A DNA stretch of 64,000 bases. It comes from Methylorubrum populi (GTDB lineage: Bacteria; Pseudomonadota; Alphaproteobacteria; Rhizobiales; Beijerinckiaceae). Numbering within the stretch: position 1 is the stretch's first letter; each line of letters opens with the position of its first letter. A program made the translations under genes and the position numbers. This document shows, in pieces, positions 9,750 to 19,413 of this stretch. The notes beneath the pieces are model-generated. The model was not told the origin of the DNA, ran no database searches, and saw nothing but the letters and a program-made list of their open reading frames with translations. The stretch covers positions 1,697,501 to 1,761,500 of the forward strand of contig JAQIIU010000002.1 in assembly GCA_036946625.1 (NCBI GenBank). The letters run 5' to 3'.

Positions 9750-9767
9750 GTAAGGAATACTCCTTAC
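9750..9767 (-). promoter_or_regulatory. Palindromic operator candidate of prlF-yhaV
   Basis: Perfect arms GTAAGGA and TCCTTAC separated by ATAC, 21 bases upstream of the prlF start codon. The site is AT-richer than its surroundings and sits where a core promoter would be. AbrB-type antitoxins bind such repeats, so autoregulation is inferred. Confidence 0.6.
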
Positions 9768-9794
9768 CGAAACGTGCTCCAAGGCACAACGGCG

Positions 9795-9823
9795 AAAGCC
9801 GGGTGCCGAAACAGCCCGGCTTT
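9795..9823 (-). terminator. Terminator of the fliI-fliJ transcript
   Basis: Perfect 9-base arms AAAGCCGGG and CCCGGCTTT around an 11-base loop, about 70 bases after the fliJ stop on the minus strand. The three T residues at the end of the stem are not extended by a longer T run, so strength is uncertain. Confidence 0.55.
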
Positions 9824-9891
9824 GATCAGCGCCGAATGCAGACCTCTACCGTGAAATCCGCCTCGGACCCGTGTCCGCCGGGTCGCCGCCC

Positions 9892-10296
9892 TCACGCCCG
9901 GGCGCGCAGACCGATCGCGTCCATCTCGGCCTGCTCGCGGGCGGCCTCGGCCGCGCGCTCGGCGGAACGCTCGCGATCCTCCAGGATCTCGACCTTCTTC
10001 AATTCCTCGAACGCCTCGCCCAGCTCGGCCTTCGCCTCGGCGAGCTGACCCTCCAGGGCGGCGGCCGACTGGCGCATGTTGTCCCGGCGGCCGGTCGCGG
10101 CGCGGGCATAGGTCGGGTAGGCGAAGTGGCCGGGATCGGAGATGCCGGCGCGGGCCTCCTCCTGGGCGACCTCGCGGTCGAGCTCGGCCGCCATGCGGTT
10201 GAAGTCGGCCATCATCATCTCGATCTGGGCCACCCGGCGACGCTTCTCGTCCACCTGGAACCGACGCAGCCGGATCAGCGTGTCACGCGATTTCAT
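9892..10296 (-). CDS. fliJ: Flagellar export protein FliJ
   Basis: 134 residues, almost entirely charged helix, starting MKSRDTLIRLRRFQVDEKRRR and continuing through long Ala/Glu/Arg heptads. FliJ is a short coiled coil that resembles the central stalk of F-type ATPases and couples the FliI ring to FlhA. It follows fliI by 92 bases on the same strand, the standard order. The ATG at 10296 matches the family N-terminus; the upstream in-frame extension to 10392 looks noncoding. The sequence family is weakly conserved, so context carries much of the call. Confidence 0.87.
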   Translation of the reverse strand: MKSRDTLIRLRRFQVDEKRRRVAQIEMMMADFNRMAAELDREVAQEEARAGISDPGHFAYPTYARAATGRRDNMRQSAAALEGQLAEAKAELGEAFEELKKVEILEDRERSAERAAEAAREQAEMDAIGLRARA

Positions 10297-10388
10297 GTCG
10301 GGCCATCCACTCCACGCTACGCTGGCACGCGGCTCGAGTTGCGCGGGCGTCCTTCCGGACCGTCGCCCCGACGCGTTTCGAAGTCGCT

Positions 10389-11747
10389 TCACCCGCCGCC
10401 GACGATGGCGGCCAACCGGGCGTAACCCTCGCCGATGGAGGTTGCTTCTTCCTTACCCTGCCCCAGAAAAGCCGTCAGATCGGGCATCAAGGCCACCGCC
10501 TCGTCGACTTCCGGCGACGAACCGGCGCGGTAGGCGCCGAGCCGGATCAACTCCTCCATGTCGGCATAGGTCGCGAGCACCTTTCGCGCACGCCGGACGG
10601 TGGGAAGGTGGCCCGGGTCGCAGGCCCGCGGCATGGTGCGCGAGACCGAGCGCAGCACGTTGATCGCCGGATAGCGCCCGGCTTCCGCGATGCGCCGCTC
10701 CATGACGATGTGGCCGTCGAGGATGCCGCGCACCGCGTCCGCCACCGGCTCGTTGTGGTCGTCGCCCTCCACCAGCACCGTGAACAGGCCGGAGATCGCC
10801 CCCTTCCCCGTGCCGGGCCCCGCCCTCTCCAGAAGGCGCGGCAACTCGGAGAAGACGGTCGGCGTGTAGCCCTTGGCGGTGGGCGGCTCGCCCCCGGCCA
10901 AGCCGATGTCGCGCTGGGCCATGGCGAAGCGGGTGATCGAGTCGATCATGCACAGCACCTGTGCGCCCTGATCGCGAAAATACTCGGCGACCGCCAGCGT
11001 CACGTAGGCCGCGTTGCGGCGCATCAGCACCGGCTCGTCGGAGGTCGCCACGACCACGACCGAGCGGGCGAGCCCCGCTGCGCCGAGATCGTCCTGGAGG
11101 AATTCCTGCACCTCGCGGCCGCGCTCGCCCACGAGGCCGATCACCGCCACGTCCGCGGCGGTGTAGCGGGCGAGCATGGAGAGCAGCACCGACTTGCCGA
11201 CCCCGGAGCCGGCGAAGATGCCCATGCGCTGCCCGCGGCACATGGTGAGAAAGGTGTTGATGCAGCGCACCCCGAGATCGAGCGGCGGCCCGACCCGCTT
11301 GCGCCCGTGCGCGGGCGGCGGATCGGCCCGCAAGGGATAGATCGCCGGCCCCTGCACCAGGGGGCCGAGCCCGTCGATGGGGCGCCCGAGGGCATCGACG
11401 GTCCGCCCGAGCCAAGCGGCGGAGGGGCGGATCGCGCCGGCCGCCTCGTCGCGCACCAGGGCCGGGCAGCCGCGGCGCACGCCCTCCAGCGAGCCGAACG
11501 GCATGGCGAGCGCGCGGTCGCCGGCAAAGCCGATCACCTCGCAGGGGACCGTCGCGGAGGCCGGCCCGCCGCGCGCCTCGACCACCACGTCGATGCGCCC
11601 GCCGAGCCGCATGGCGGCGATGGGGCCGGCGACCTCGACCAGCAGGCCGCGGATCGCCGTCACCCGGCCGAAGGTCTCCAGCGTCTCGACGGTCGAGAGC
11701 GTGGCGAGCGCCGCCGCCAGCCCTCCGGAGCCGGGTTCCTGCGTCAT
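10389..11747 (-). CDS. fliI: Flagellum-specific ATPase FliI
   Basis: 452 residues. Walker A GSGVGKS is at about 180-186, the catalytic-Glu region is [14 protein letters not shown] and Walker B lies in [21 protein letters not shown]. The N-terminal beta-barrel domain and the C-terminal helical domain are both present. FliI forms the hexameric ATPase that delivers flagellar substrates to FlhA. It is transcribed divergently from ctrA with a 455-base intergenic region, so both promoters lie there. fliJ follows on the same strand. Confidence 0.96.
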   Translation of the reverse strand: MTQEPGSGGLAAALATLSTVETLETFGRVTAIRGLLVEVAGPIAAMRLGGRIDVVVEARGGPASATVPCEVIGFAGDRALAMPFGSLEGVRRGCPALVRDEAAGAIRPSAAWLGRTVDALGRPIDGLGPLVQGPAIYPLRADPPPAHGRKRVGPPLDLGVRCINTFLTMCRGQRMGIFAGSGVGKSVLLSMLARYTAADVAVIGLVGERGREVQEFLQDDLGAAGLARSVVVVATSDEPVLMRRNAAYVTLAVAEYFRDQGAQVLCMIDSITRFAMAQRDIGLAGGEPPTAKGYTPTVFSELPRLLERAGPGTGKGAISGLFTVLVEGDDHNEPVADAVRGILDGHIVMERRIAEAGRYPAINVLRSVSRTMPRACDPGHLPTVRRARKVLATYADMEELIRLGAYRAGSSPEVDEAVALMPDLTAFLGQGKEEATSIGEGYARLAAIVGGG

Positions 11748-12024
11748 GCGTCCGATTCCGTTAACCGCGGCCCCGCCACCGAACCGGCCGATGTCTTAAC
11801 ATCGCGGGGCCCGCCGCCAAGTCTCCCCCCGCCAAGTCTCCCCTGCCGCTCCGGCGCGGTCACCGACCGGGGCATGGAAAAAAAAGATCGGCGACGAATG
11901 ACCGCCGTCTCCTTTCCGCAACAGACTCGTCAACCTCAGGCGACAGAAGGGGTTAGCTCCGACGGCCGTCCCGCAGACCCGGAAATGCCGCGGCAGAGGG
12001 AGAACAGATCGCCAACAGGGACGA

Positions 12025-12090
12025 GAATCGGGGCCGGACTCGAAAGGGACGACGCTTGCAAGCGGGATTCGGCTTTTGTTAACGGTTAAG
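12025..12090 (+). promoter_or_regulatory. ctrA upstream region: three GANTC sites and paired TTAA half-sites
   Basis: The 455 bases between fliI and ctrA hold no gene. GAATC at 12025-12029, GACTC at 12037-12041 and GATTC at 12066-12070 are CcrM methylation motifs packed into 46 bases. Two TTAA half-sites follow at 12079-12082 and 12086-12089, only three bases apart instead of the canonical seven. In Caulobacter, ctrA is regulated by methylation of GANTC and by CtrA itself; the arrangement here suggests the same logic. Binding at the odd TTAA spacing is unproven. Confidence 0.55.
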
Positions 12091-12202
12091 GAATAGCGTT
12101 TCGAAAGTGGGAATGAGGGAGCGTCCGCCGAGCCCATCGGCGGGCGACCGGCGGCGGCTTGTCTCAAGCGCCCCGAAACGGCCAGTCCGGGTGGGGATCA
12201 CG

Positions 12203-12904
12203 ATGCGCGTACTTCTGATCGAGGACGACAGCGCTACGGCGCAGAGCATCGAGTTGATGCTCAAATCCGAGAACTTCAACACCTATACGACCGACCTCGG
12301 CGAAGAAGGTGTCGATCTCGGCAAGCTCTACGACTACGACATCATCCTTCTCGACCTGAACCTGCCCGACATGTCGGGCTACGAGGTGCTGCGCTCCTTG
12401 CGCGTCGCCAAGGTGAAGACGCCGATCCTGATCCTGTCCGGCATGGCCGGCATCGAGGACAAGGTGAAGGGTCTCGGCTTCGGCGCCGACGATTACCTCA
12501 CCAAGCCGTTCCACAAGGACGAGCTGGTGGCGCGCATCCACGCCATCGTGCGCCGCTCGAAGGGCCACGCCCAGTCGGTCATCACCACCGGCGACCTGAT
12601 CGTGAACCTCGACCAGAAGACCGTCGAGGTCGCCGGTTCGCGGGTCCACCTCACCGGCAAGGAGTACCAGATGCTGGAACTCCTCTCGCTGCGGAAGGGC
12701 ACGACGCTGACCAAGGAGATGTTCCTCAACCATCTCTACGGCGGCATGGACGAGCCGGAATTGAAGATCATCGACGTGTTCATCTGCAAGCTGCGCAAGA
12801 AGCTGGCGAACGCTTCCGAGGGCAAGAACTACATCGAGACCGTGTGGGGCCGCGGCTACGTGCTGCGCGAGCCGGTCGAGGGCGAGGACCGCATGGCGGT
12901 CTGA
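12203..12904 (+). CDS. ctrA: Cell-cycle master response regulator CtrA
   Basis: 233 residues of an OmpR-type regulator. The receiver domain starts [20 protein letters not shown], has the phospho-acceptor Asp at 51 ([11 protein letters not shown]) and the conserved Lys in [11 protein letters not shown]. The winged-helix domain contains [17 protein letters not shown] and ends in [13 protein letters not shown], near identical to CtrA of other alphaproteobacteria. CtrA controls DNA replication, division and flagellar genes. The ATG at 12203 is preceded by GTGGGGATCACG. A box like its binding site is found before flhA in this window. Confidence 0.97.
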   Translation: MRVLLIEDDSATAQSIELMLKSENFNTYTTDLGEEGVDLGKLYDYDIILLDLNLPDMSGYEVLRSLRVAKVKTPILILSGMAGIEDKVKGLGFGADDYLTKPFHKDELVARIHAIVRRSKGHAQSVITTGDLIVNLDQKTVEVAGSRVHLTGKEYQMLELLSLRKGTTLTKEMFLNHLYGGMDEPELKIIDVFICKLRKKLANASEGKNYIETVWGRGYVLREPVEGEDRMAV

Positions 12905-13098
12905 CGCCGCGCGATTCAGAAAGGTTCGGCCCGGGCGTCCTCTCAGCCAGGCCGGGAGGGAAGACTGGGCGAGGAGATCGCCGGGGCTGCGCGAGGAGCA
13001 GAGGGGTCTCTCCCGCCCTCCCAACACCAACAAACAGGCGGATCGTCCGGAGTCGATGGCTGGCGCGATGCGCCGATCACCGCCCGCACCGACCGACG

Positions 13099-13118
13099 AA
13101 CCCCGCTCCGGCGGGGTT
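13099..13118 (+). terminator. Hairpin terminator downstream of ctrA
   Basis: Perfect 8-base arms AACCCCGC and GCGGGGTT with a TCCG loop, followed by CTTCC. It lies about 195 bases after ctrA and could end transcripts from either side. The 441 bases from 12905 to 13345 show no convincing gene. Confidence 0.5.
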
Positions 13119-13345
13119 CTTCCGTTCAGGGGCTCCGCTCGGCGGCCGACGATCCGGGGGGGACGAGCGCCTGGACGACGGCGCGGGCGGCCGTGGCGTC
13201 GTCAGCGGCGAGCGAGCGGATCGTCAGGAGATCGCCGTCGAACCGATCCTGCTGATCCATCTCACCGCCGACAGGCCGGTCAGGCGGCATTCCGGATTGC
13301 GTGCCCGTCAGAATCAACGTTCCTCAGCCTTCCGGCCGAGGCGGG

Positions 13346-13591
13346 CTACGCCGTCTCCTCGCGGAAATACGGCTCGACGGCCCCCTTCAGCTTGACCGTC
13401 ATCGGGTTGCCGGTGCGGTCGAGCGTCTTGCCGGCGGAGAGACGCACCCAGCCCTCGCTGACGCAGTACTCCTCGACATTGGTCTTCTCGACGCCCTTGA
13501 AGCGCACGCCGACGCCGCGGGCGAGGACGGCCTCGTCGTAGAAGGGGCTGTTCGGGTTGACCGAGAGGCGATCGGGGAGCGTATCGGACAT
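13346..13591 (-). CDS. DUF3297 family small protein
   Basis: 81 residues, MSDTLPDRLSVNPNSPFYDE through VGVRFKGVEKTNVEEYCVSE and GWVRLSAGKTLDR to the stop. The NPNSPFYDE and GVEK..NVEEYC.SEGW motifs are those of DUF3297, a conserved single-domain family of Proteobacteria with no established role. The length equals the family norm. It stands alone, convergent with ctrA and divergent from the fitA gene. Confidence 0.85.
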   Translation of the reverse strand: MSDTLPDRLSVNPNSPFYDEAVLARGVGVRFKGVEKTNVEEYCVSEGWVRLSAGKTLDRTGNPMTVKLKGAVEPYFREETA

Positions 13592-13742
13592 GAGTCGGGC
13601 GTTCCTGGCAAACGTGCCGGCCGGTTACGGCAATCGGGCCGGACGGGCAATGGCGCGGCCCCGGAGCCTTCGCGGCGTTGAGCGCGTGACAGCATCGGCC
13701 TATCGTGCTGACTCTGCCGTCAGGTTCGTGTCGTGCTGTCCA

Positions 13743-14000
13743 ATGCCGTCCATCACCATCCGCAACGTTCCCGATGCGGTGCATCGCGCCCTACGCATCC
13801 GGGCGGCACAGCACGGGCGCAGCACCGAGGCCGAGATCCGCGCCATCCTCGAGCAGGCGGCCAAGCCCGAGGGCCGCATGAAGCTCGGATCTCTGCTGAC
13901 GGCGATTGCCCGCGAAGCCGGAGGATTGACGGAAGCGGAATCGGATCAGTTCGACCGACTGCGCGACCGAACACCGCCCGAGCCGATGCGCTTCGAGTGA
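13743..14000 (+). CDS. fitA: Antitoxin of FitA family, ribbon-helix-helix
   Basis: 85 residues starting MPSITIRNVPDAVHRALRIR, the Arc-type ribbon-helix-helix that pairs beta strands to bind operator DNA, with AAQHGRSTEAEIRAILEQA as the recognition-to-dimer helix. The C-terminal half should block the PIN-domain partner. It is intact and 21 bases upstream of a frameshifted fitB, so it may now be an orphan antitoxin. The ATG at 13743 begins the conserved domain exactly; upstream in-frame sequence is not conserved-looking. Confidence 0.88.
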   Translation: MPSITIRNVPDAVHRALRIRAAQHGRSTEAEIRAILEQAAKPEGRMKLGSLLTAIAREAGGLTEAESDQFDRLRDRTPPEPMRFE

Positions 14001-14021
14001 CCGTCGCGATGATCGACTGAA

Positions 14022-14449
14022 ATGATCGTCTTGGACACCAACGTCATTTCCGAACTGTGGAAGGTGGCGCCCCATCCCAACGTGCTGGCCTGGATTGATG
14101 CGCAGATCGTCGAGACGCTCTACCTCTCGGCCGTGACCGTCGCCGAACTTCGGCTCGGCATCGCGATGATGCCCGCCGGCAAACGGCAGATGACCTTTCG
14201 GGAGCGACTGGAGCGGGAAGTGCTGCCGGCTTTCGCAGGCCGTGTGCTTCGTTCGACTTTGATGCCACCGATCGCTACGCCGCGTTCATGGCGCAGGCCA
14301 AGGCAGCAGGGCGAGCCATCGGCCATGCGGACGGCTACATTGCCGCCGCGACCATACTCCGCGGGTTCACCGTGGCCACCCGCGACACCGCTCCGTTCGA
14401 GGCTGCGGGATTGGTCGTCATCAATCCCTGGACAATCGAGATTTCCTGA
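14022..14449 (+). pseudogene. fitB: PIN-domain toxin FitB/VapC, inactivated by a one-base frameshift
   Basis: The first 76 residues are a normal PIN domain: MIVLDTNVISELWK with the first catalytic Asp, then TLYLSAVTVAELRLGI with the conserved Glu, then LERLEREVLPAFAGRVLR-like sequence. At about 14250-14252 the frame breaks. In the next frame the protein continues correctly with FDFDATDRYAAFMAQAK, AIGHADGYIAAATILRG, TVATRDTAPFEAAGL and INPWTIE, ending at 14449. One missing base in the codon before FDFD explains it. The unshifted frame runs on to 14564 as nonsense that loses two of the acidic residues, so toxin activity should be lost unless the break is a sequencing error. Confidence 0.82.
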
Positions 14450-14475
14450 GGGCCGACATCGGCGCTTGGCCGGGA

Positions 14476-15138
14476 TCAATCGTCCGACACGTCCTTGGCC
14501 GCCCGCACCGCCGCGATCAGCTCCTCCGCCCGCCCGCTCTGGAGCAACGGCACCCATCGCGTGACCGTCTCGTGAGAAAAGTCCCACCATGCCGTCTCGA
14601 CGAGCGCCGCGGTCGTCGCCTCGTCGAAGCGGCGGTGCACGATCCGGGCCGGATTGCCGGCCACCACCGCGTAGGGCGGCACGTCCCGGGTCACGACGGC
14701 GCGGGCGGCGACGACCGCGCCGTGGCCGACGGTGACGCCCGACAGGATCATGCAGCCCGACCCCAGCCACACATCGTGCCCGATGCTCACGTCGCCGCGT
14801 GAGGCATGGTAATCCTGCGGTGCATCCGCCCCCGGCCACAATCCGGCCATGGCCGCGAAAGGATAGGTCGAGACCCAGTCGAGCCGGTGATCTCCGCCGA
14901 GCAGGATCTCGACCTTGTCGGCGATGGAACAATAGCGGCCGATCGTCAGGCGGCTGCCCGATTCGGGGAAGCGCACCTTCGGCCTTCCGTAAGAGTATGC
15001 CCCGATTGAGAATTTCCAGCGGCGGACGAGCTTTTCGAGATGCCGCCGCGTCTCGTTGTGCGGGTTGCGCCCCCGCCGCAGCCGTTGCAACAGATGCCTC
15101 AACAGCGCCCCCCGGAAGAAGAGGGTGCGGACGCGCAT
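14476..15138 (-). CDS. Hexapeptide-repeat acetyltransferase, Vat/CatB (xenobiotic acyltransferase) type
   Basis: 220 residues. An N-terminal region ([20 protein letters not shown]) leads to left-handed beta-helix repeats such as [30 protein letters not shown] and [33 protein letters not shown]. The catalytic His-type position lies in the loop [16 protein letters not shown], as in streptogramin and chloramphenicol acetyltransferases of the XAT class. The real substrate may equally be a sugar of a surface glycan. It overlaps the leader of the divergent maeB gene; the start at 15138 gives a plausible N-terminus although no strong ribosome site is visible. Confidence 0.82.
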   Translation of the reverse strand: MRVRTLFFRGALLRHLLQRLRRGRNPHNETRRHLEKLVRRWKFSIGAYSYGRPKVRFPESGSRLTIGRYCSIADKVEILLGGDHRLDWVSTYPFAAMAGLWPGADAPQDYHASRGDVSIGHDVWLGSGCMILSGVTVGHGAVVAARAVVTRDVPPYAVVAGNPARIVHRRFDEATTAALVETAWWDFSHETVTRWVPLLQSGRAEELIAAVRAAKDVSDD

Positions 15139-15165
15139 AAACGAGCGGAAGAGGACGGCATCGCC

Positions 15166-17499
15166 ATGGCCGACAATATGTCCGAGGATCTGAAGTCCGG
15201 GGCGCTCGTCTATCACCGGCTGCCGAAACCCGGAAAGCTCGAAATCCAGGCCACCAAGCCGCTGGGCAACCAGCGCGACCTCGCGCTCGCCTACTCCCCC
15301 GGCGTCGCCGCCGCCTGCATGGCGATCCACGACGACCCGCAGGAGGCCGCGACCCTCACCATCCGCCAGAACCTCGTCGCCGTGCTCTCCAACGGCACCG
15401 CCGTGCTGGGCCTCGGCGACATCGGCCCGCTCGCCTCGAAGCCCGTGATGGAGGGCAAGGCGGTCCTGTTCAAGAAGTTCGCCGGCATCGACGTGTTCGA
15501 CGTCGAGGTCGACGAGAAGGACGTCGACAGGCTCGTCGACGTCGTCTGCTCGCTGGAGCCGACCTTCGGCGGCATCAACCTCGAGGACATCAAGGCGCCC
15601 GAGTGCTTCGAGGTCGAGGAGCGCTGCCGCGAGCGGATGAACATCCCGGTCTTCCACGACGACCAGCACGGCACGGCGATCATCGTCGCAGCGGCCGTCC
15701 TCAACGGGCTGGAACTCGCCGGCAAGCAGCTCTCCGACGCCAAAATCGTCACCTCGGGCGCGGGCGCGGCGGCCCTCGCCTGCCTCAACCTGCTCGTCTC
15801 GCTGGGCGCCACCCGCGAAAACATCACGGTCACCGACATCAAGGGCGTGGTCCACAAGGGCCGGGCCGAGCTGATGGACCGCTGGAAGGACGTCTACGCG
15901 CAGGAGACCGAGGCGCGCACGCTGGCCGAGGTGATCCCCGGCGCCGACGTGTTCATCGGCCTCTCCGCGGGCGGGGTGCTCAAGCCCGAGTACCTGGAGA
16001 AGATGGCCGAGAAGCCGCTCATCATGGCGCTGGCCAACCCGTACCCCGAGATCATGCCGGACCTCGCCCAGGAGCGCCGGCCCGACGCGATGATCTGCAC
16101 CGGGCGCTCGGACTTTCCGAACCAGGTCAACAACGTCCTGTGCTTCCCCTACATCTTCCGCGGCGCGCTCGATGTCGGCGCCCACGCGATCAACGAGGCG
16201 ATGAAGAAGGCCGCGGTGAAGGCGATCGCGGCGCTCGCCCGCGAGGCGCCCTCCGACGTGGTGGCCCGCGCCTATGGCGGCGAGGCCCGGCCGTTCGGGC
16301 CCCATTCGCTGATCCCGAGCCCGTTCGACCCGCGCCTGATCCTGCGCATCGCCCCCGCCGTGGCCAAGGCGGCGATGGATTCGGGCGTCGCCGGCCGGCC
16401 GGTCGAGAACATCCAGGCCTACGCGGAATCGCTCGACCGCTTCGTGCACCGCTCCGGCTTCATCATGAAGCCGCTCTTCTCCAAGGCGAAGGACGACCCC
16501 AAGCGCGTCATCTACGCCGAGGGCGAGGACGAGCGGGTGCTGCGCGCCGCACAGGTGGTGGCCGAGGATCGCGTCGCCCGGCCGATCCTGGTCGGCCGTC
16601 CGCGGGTGATCGAGACCCGCATCAAGCGCTTCGGCCTCGACCTCAGGCCGGGCGAGCATTTCGACCTGATCGATCCCGAGGACGATCCGCGCTACCGCGC
16701 CTACGTCTCGACCTATCTCGAGGTCGCCGGGCGGCGCGGCATCACGCCCGATCTCGCCCGGACGCTGGTGCGCACCAACAACACGGTGATCGGCGCGCTC
16801 GCGGTGCGCCGCGGCGAGGCGGACGCCCTGATCTGCGGGCTGGAGGGCCGGTTCGAGACGCGGCTGCGCGTCATCCGCGACATCATCGGGCTCTCGCCGG
16901 ATTCGCTCGATTTCGCCGGCATGAGCCTGATCGTGACGCAGAAGGGCGCCTTCTTCCTCGCCGACACCCATGTCCGCCAGGACCCGAGCGCGGAGGAGAT
17001 CGCCGACGTCGCCATCGCCTGCGCGAGCCATGTCGGCCGCTTCGGCCTGACGCCGAAGATCGCGCTCTTGAGCCACTCCGATTTCGGCCAGTCGGATTCG
17101 GCCTCGGCGAAGAAGATGCGCAAGGCCCTGGAACTGATCCAGGCCCGCGCCCCGCAGCTCCAGGCCGACGGCGAGATGCAGGCGGATTCGGCGCTGTCCG
17201 AACTCGTGCGCGACCGGGTGCTGCCGGGCTCGAACTGGAAGGGCGCGGCCAACATCCTCGTCTTCCCGAACCTCGACGCGGCCAACATCGCTTTCCAGTT
17301 CGCCAAGGTGCTGGCCGACGCGCTGCCGGTCGGCCCGCTGCTGATCGGCCCGGCCAAGCCCGCCCACATCCTGACGCCGTCGGTCACCGCCCGCGGCATC
17401 GTCAACGTCACCGCTGCGGCGGTCGTCGAGGCGCAGGCCGGGACGACACAGGAGACCGTGCCGGAGGCCGAGCCCGGCGCGGGATCGCTCTCGGAATAG
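15166..17499 (+). CDS. maeB: NADP-dependent malic enzyme with C-terminal phosphotransacetylase-like domain
   Basis: 777 residues. The N-terminal malic enzyme part (about 1-430) shows [54 protein letters not shown] and the nucleotide-binding [16 protein letters not shown]. It oxidatively decarboxylates malate to pyruvate. The C-terminal 340 residues resemble phosphate acetyltransferase ([33 protein letters not shown]) but in MaeB proteins act as a regulatory module, usually sensing acetyl-CoA. The ATG at 15166 follows GGAAGAGGACGGC; the frame extends further upstream but over the divergent gene. In C1-utilising bacteria this enzyme helps balance C4 and C3 pools. Confidence 0.95.
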   Translation: MADNMSEDLKSGALVYHRLPKPGKLEIQATKPLGNQRDLALAYSPGVAAACMAIHDDPQEAATLTIRQNLVAVLSNGTAVLGLGDIGPLASKPVMEGKAVLFKKFAGIDVFDVEVDEKDVDRLVDVVCSLEPTFGGINLEDIKAPECFEVEERCRERMNIPVFHDDQHGTAIIVAAAVLNGLELAGKQLSDAKIVTSGAGAAALACLNLLVSLGATRENITVTDIKGVVHKGRAELMDRWKDVYAQETEARTLAEVIPGADVFIGLSAGGVLKPEYLEKMAEKPLIMALANPYPEIMPDLAQERRPDAMICTGRSDFPNQVNNVLCFPYIFRGALDVGAHAINEAMKKAAVKAIAALAREAPSDVVARAYGGEARPFGPHSLIPSPFDPRLILRIAPAVAKAAMDSGVAGRPVENIQAYAESLDRFVHRSGFIMKPLFSKAKDDPKRVIYAEGEDERVLRAAQVVAEDRVARPILVGRPRVIETRIKRFGLDLRPGEHFDLIDPEDDPRYRAYVSTYLEVAGRRGITPDLARTLVRTNNTVIGALAVRRGEADALICGLEGRFETRLRVIRDIIGLSPDSLDFAGMSLIVTQKGAFFLADTHVRQDPSAEEIADVAIACASHVGRFGLTPKIALLSHSDFGQSDSASAKKMRKALELIQARAPQLQADGEMQADSALSELVRDRVLPGSNWKGAANILVFPNLDAANIAFQFAKVLADALPVGPLLIGPAKPAHILTPSVTARGIVNVTAAAVVEAQAGTTQETVPEAEPGAGSLSE

Positions 17500-17512
17500 C
17501 CTTTCACGACGT

Positions 17513-17549
17513 GGAGCCCGCCCCTGCTCCGAGAAGGGAGTTGGGCTCC
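17513..17549 (+). terminator. Possible terminator after maeB
   Basis: Arms GGAGCCC and GGGCTCC enclose a 23-base loop that contains a second small CTCC/GGAG stem, 14 bases after the maeB stop. There is no T run, so the call is weak. Confidence 0.3.
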
Positions 17550-17606
17550 AAGCTTGGCGGTCATTTTGCATTCAGAGCCACGCGTTGAACGCCCGTGGAG
17601 TCTGCA

Positions 17607-19046
17607 ATGTGCCGTGGTGACGATCCGACCTGTACCGCCTTTGCCGAGCATCGCCTGCGCTATCGGCGCGACATGGAGCCGGAGCGGCGGGCCTTCCTGA
17701 AGAGCGGCTTCGTCGCCGGCGGCGGCGCGGCGGCGCTCGCCGCGGGCGGCCTGTCCCTGGTGAGCCCGGCGCTGGCCCGGACCGGTGCGAGCCGGCTGAA
17801 GCAGACGGCGCACTACCACCTGCCGGCCCATGCCGAGACCGTGCACTGGGGCTACTTCTCGAAGACCCTCAAGCCCCAGGTCGAGATCGCCTCGGGCGAC
17901 TTCGTGACCATCGAGACCCTGACGCACCACGCCAACGACGACGCCGAGCGCATGGTGACCGGCGATCCGGGCGCCGAGAGCGTTTTTTTGTGGACCAAGG
18001 AGCGGAAGGGCGTTCCCCGGCGCGGCGCGGGTCCGGAGGATTCCAAGCTCGGGCCCGGCGGCGGGCTCGGCGTCCATATCTGCACCGGGCCGGTGGCGGT
18101 CCGCGGGGCGGAGCCCGGCGACGTGCTGGAGGTGCGCATCCTCGACGTGGCGCCGCGCCCCTCGGCCAACCCGAAGTTCAAGGGCCTGACCTTCGGCAGC
18201 AACGCGGCGGCGTGGTGGGGCTACCACTACAACGACATGCTGGAGGGACGTAAGCGCGAGGTCGTCACGATCTACGAGGTCGATGCGAGCGGCGAGCGCG
18301 ACTGGGCCAAGGCCGTCTACAGCTTCCCCTGGCCGGGCGTGACCGATCCGACCGGCCTGGAGCACCCGACGATCGACTATCCCGGCTTAGCCGTCGATCA
18401 CACGAAGACCAAGCGCGATTTCGACGTCCTGAAGGGCATCCGCGTGCCGATCCGCCCGCATTTCGGCACGATGGGCGTGGCGCCCGCCGAGGCCGAGATG
18501 GTGAACTCGATTCCGCCGAGCTACACCGGCGGCAACATCGACAACTGGCGCATCGGCAAGGGCGCGACGCTGTACTATCCCGTCGCGGTGCCGGGCGCGC
18601 TGTTCTCGGTGGGCGATCCCCATGCGAGCCAGGGCGATTCGGAACTCTGCGGCACGGCGATCGAGTGCTCGCTCACCGGCACCTTCCAGTTCATCCTGCA
18701 CAAGAAATCGGATCTCGCCGGCACCTCGTTGGAGGTCCTCGACTTCCCGATGATCGAAACGAGCGAGGACTGGGTGCTCTCGGGCTTCAGCTACCCGAAC
18801 TACCTGAAGGATCTCGGGGCGGACGCGCAGAACGCGATCTTCCGGAACTCCTCGATCGACCTCGCCATGCGCGACGCCTTCCGCAAGATGCGCCGGTTCC
18901 TGATGCACGCGAAGGGGCTGACCGAGGACGAGGCGATCTCGCTGATGTCGGTCGCGGTCGATTTCGGCATCACCCAGGTGGTCGACGGCAACTGGGGCGT
19001 CCACGCCATCGTCAAGAAGGCGATCTTTTCCGAACGATCGGCCTGA
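17607..19046 (+). CDS. Tat-exported acetamidase/formamidase family protein
   Basis: 479 residues. An RRAFLKSGF twin-arginine motif followed by a hydrophobic Ala/Gly run and ALA cleavage site indicates folded export through Tat. The mature part is of the FmdA/AmdA fold: THHANDDAERM, GVHICTGPVAVRGAEPGDVLEV, FGTMGVAPAE, IPPSYTGGNIDNWRIGKGATLYYPV and GDPHASQGDSELCGTAIECS. These enzymes release ammonia from short amides. The start at 17607 is chosen because GGAG lies six bases upstream; an alternative ATG at 17673 starts directly before the Tat motif. Cytoplasmic formamidases lack such a leader, so periplasmic use of amides is inferred. The actual substrate is not readable. Confidence 0.85.
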   Translation: MCRGDDPTCTAFAEHRLRYRRDMEPERRAFLKSGFVAGGGAAALAAGGLSLVSPALARTGASRLKQTAHYHLPAHAETVHWGYFSKTLKPQVEIASGDFVTIETLTHHANDDAERMVTGDPGAESVFLWTKERKGVPRRGAGPEDSKLGPGGGLGVHICTGPVAVRGAEPGDVLEVRILDVAPRPSANPKFKGLTFGSNAAAWWGYHYNDMLEGRKREVVTIYEVDASGERDWAKAVYSFPWPGVTDPTGLEHPTIDYPGLAVDHTKTKRDFDVLKGIRVPIRPHFGTMGVAPAEAEMVNSIPPSYTGGNIDNWRIGKGATLYYPVAVPGALFSVGDPHASQGDSELCGTAIECSLTGTFQFILHKKSDLAGTSLEVLDFPMIETSEDWVLSGFSYPNYLKDLGADAQNAIFRNSSIDLAMRDAFRKMRRFLMHAKGLTEDEAISLMSVAVDFGITQVVDGNWGVHAIVKKAIFSERSA

Positions 19047-19086
19047 TCGCAGCCGCTCCGCCTCGTGCGGCGCGCCGGAGCCGGGA

Positions 19087-19413
19087 TCAGGCCCGTCCGG
19101 CCGGCCTCATGTCGGCGAGGTCCGTGTGGGCCGGACCGGACAGGGCGGCGGCCAGCATCGCTTCGAGGACGATGAGATCGGCCTCCGGATCGGGCTCCCA
19201 GCCGCAGGTGCAGGGCCCGTCCGGGCCGTGGGCGGCGGCGACCTGCCGGTACAGCGCGCCGACGGTGCGGGCCGCAGCTTCCAGCGCCGCCATCACGTGC
19301 ATCGGCTCCCGCTGCAGCGCCTGCCAGAAGGCCACGGTGAGCGCCCGTTCGAGAGATCCTTGCGCGTGGCGCTCGGCGGCGTCGGGCGCGGCCATGACGA
19401 GACCCATGCTCAT
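19087..19413 (-). CDS. Hypothetical protein, translationally coupled to upstream gene
   Basis: 108 residues, MSMGLVMAAPDAAERHAQGS onward, mostly helical with GPCTCGWEPDPEADLIVLEA near the C-terminus. The CxC pair followed by an acidic helix is the only notable motif. Its ATG overlaps the stop of the gene at 19410-19697 (ATGA), which indicates an operon. It converges with the acetamidase gene 41 bases away. No family recognised. Confidence 0.6.
   Translation of the reverse strand: MSMGLVMAAPDAAERHAQGSLERALTVAFWQALQREPMHVMAALEAAARTVGALYRQVAAAHGPDGPCTCGWEPDPEADLIVLEAMLAAALSGPAHTDLADMRPAGRA

Noticed and set aside
13126-13260. Possible 44-residue protein starting MDQQDRFDGD on the minus strand
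   Set aside because: Plausible composition but no usable ribosome site, no family match and close to a terminator; evidence too thin.
14476-17571. Frame of over 1000 codons on the minus strand opposite maeB
   Set aside because: Only its last 220 codons, the acetyltransferase, look like protein; the rest is the antisense of maeB.
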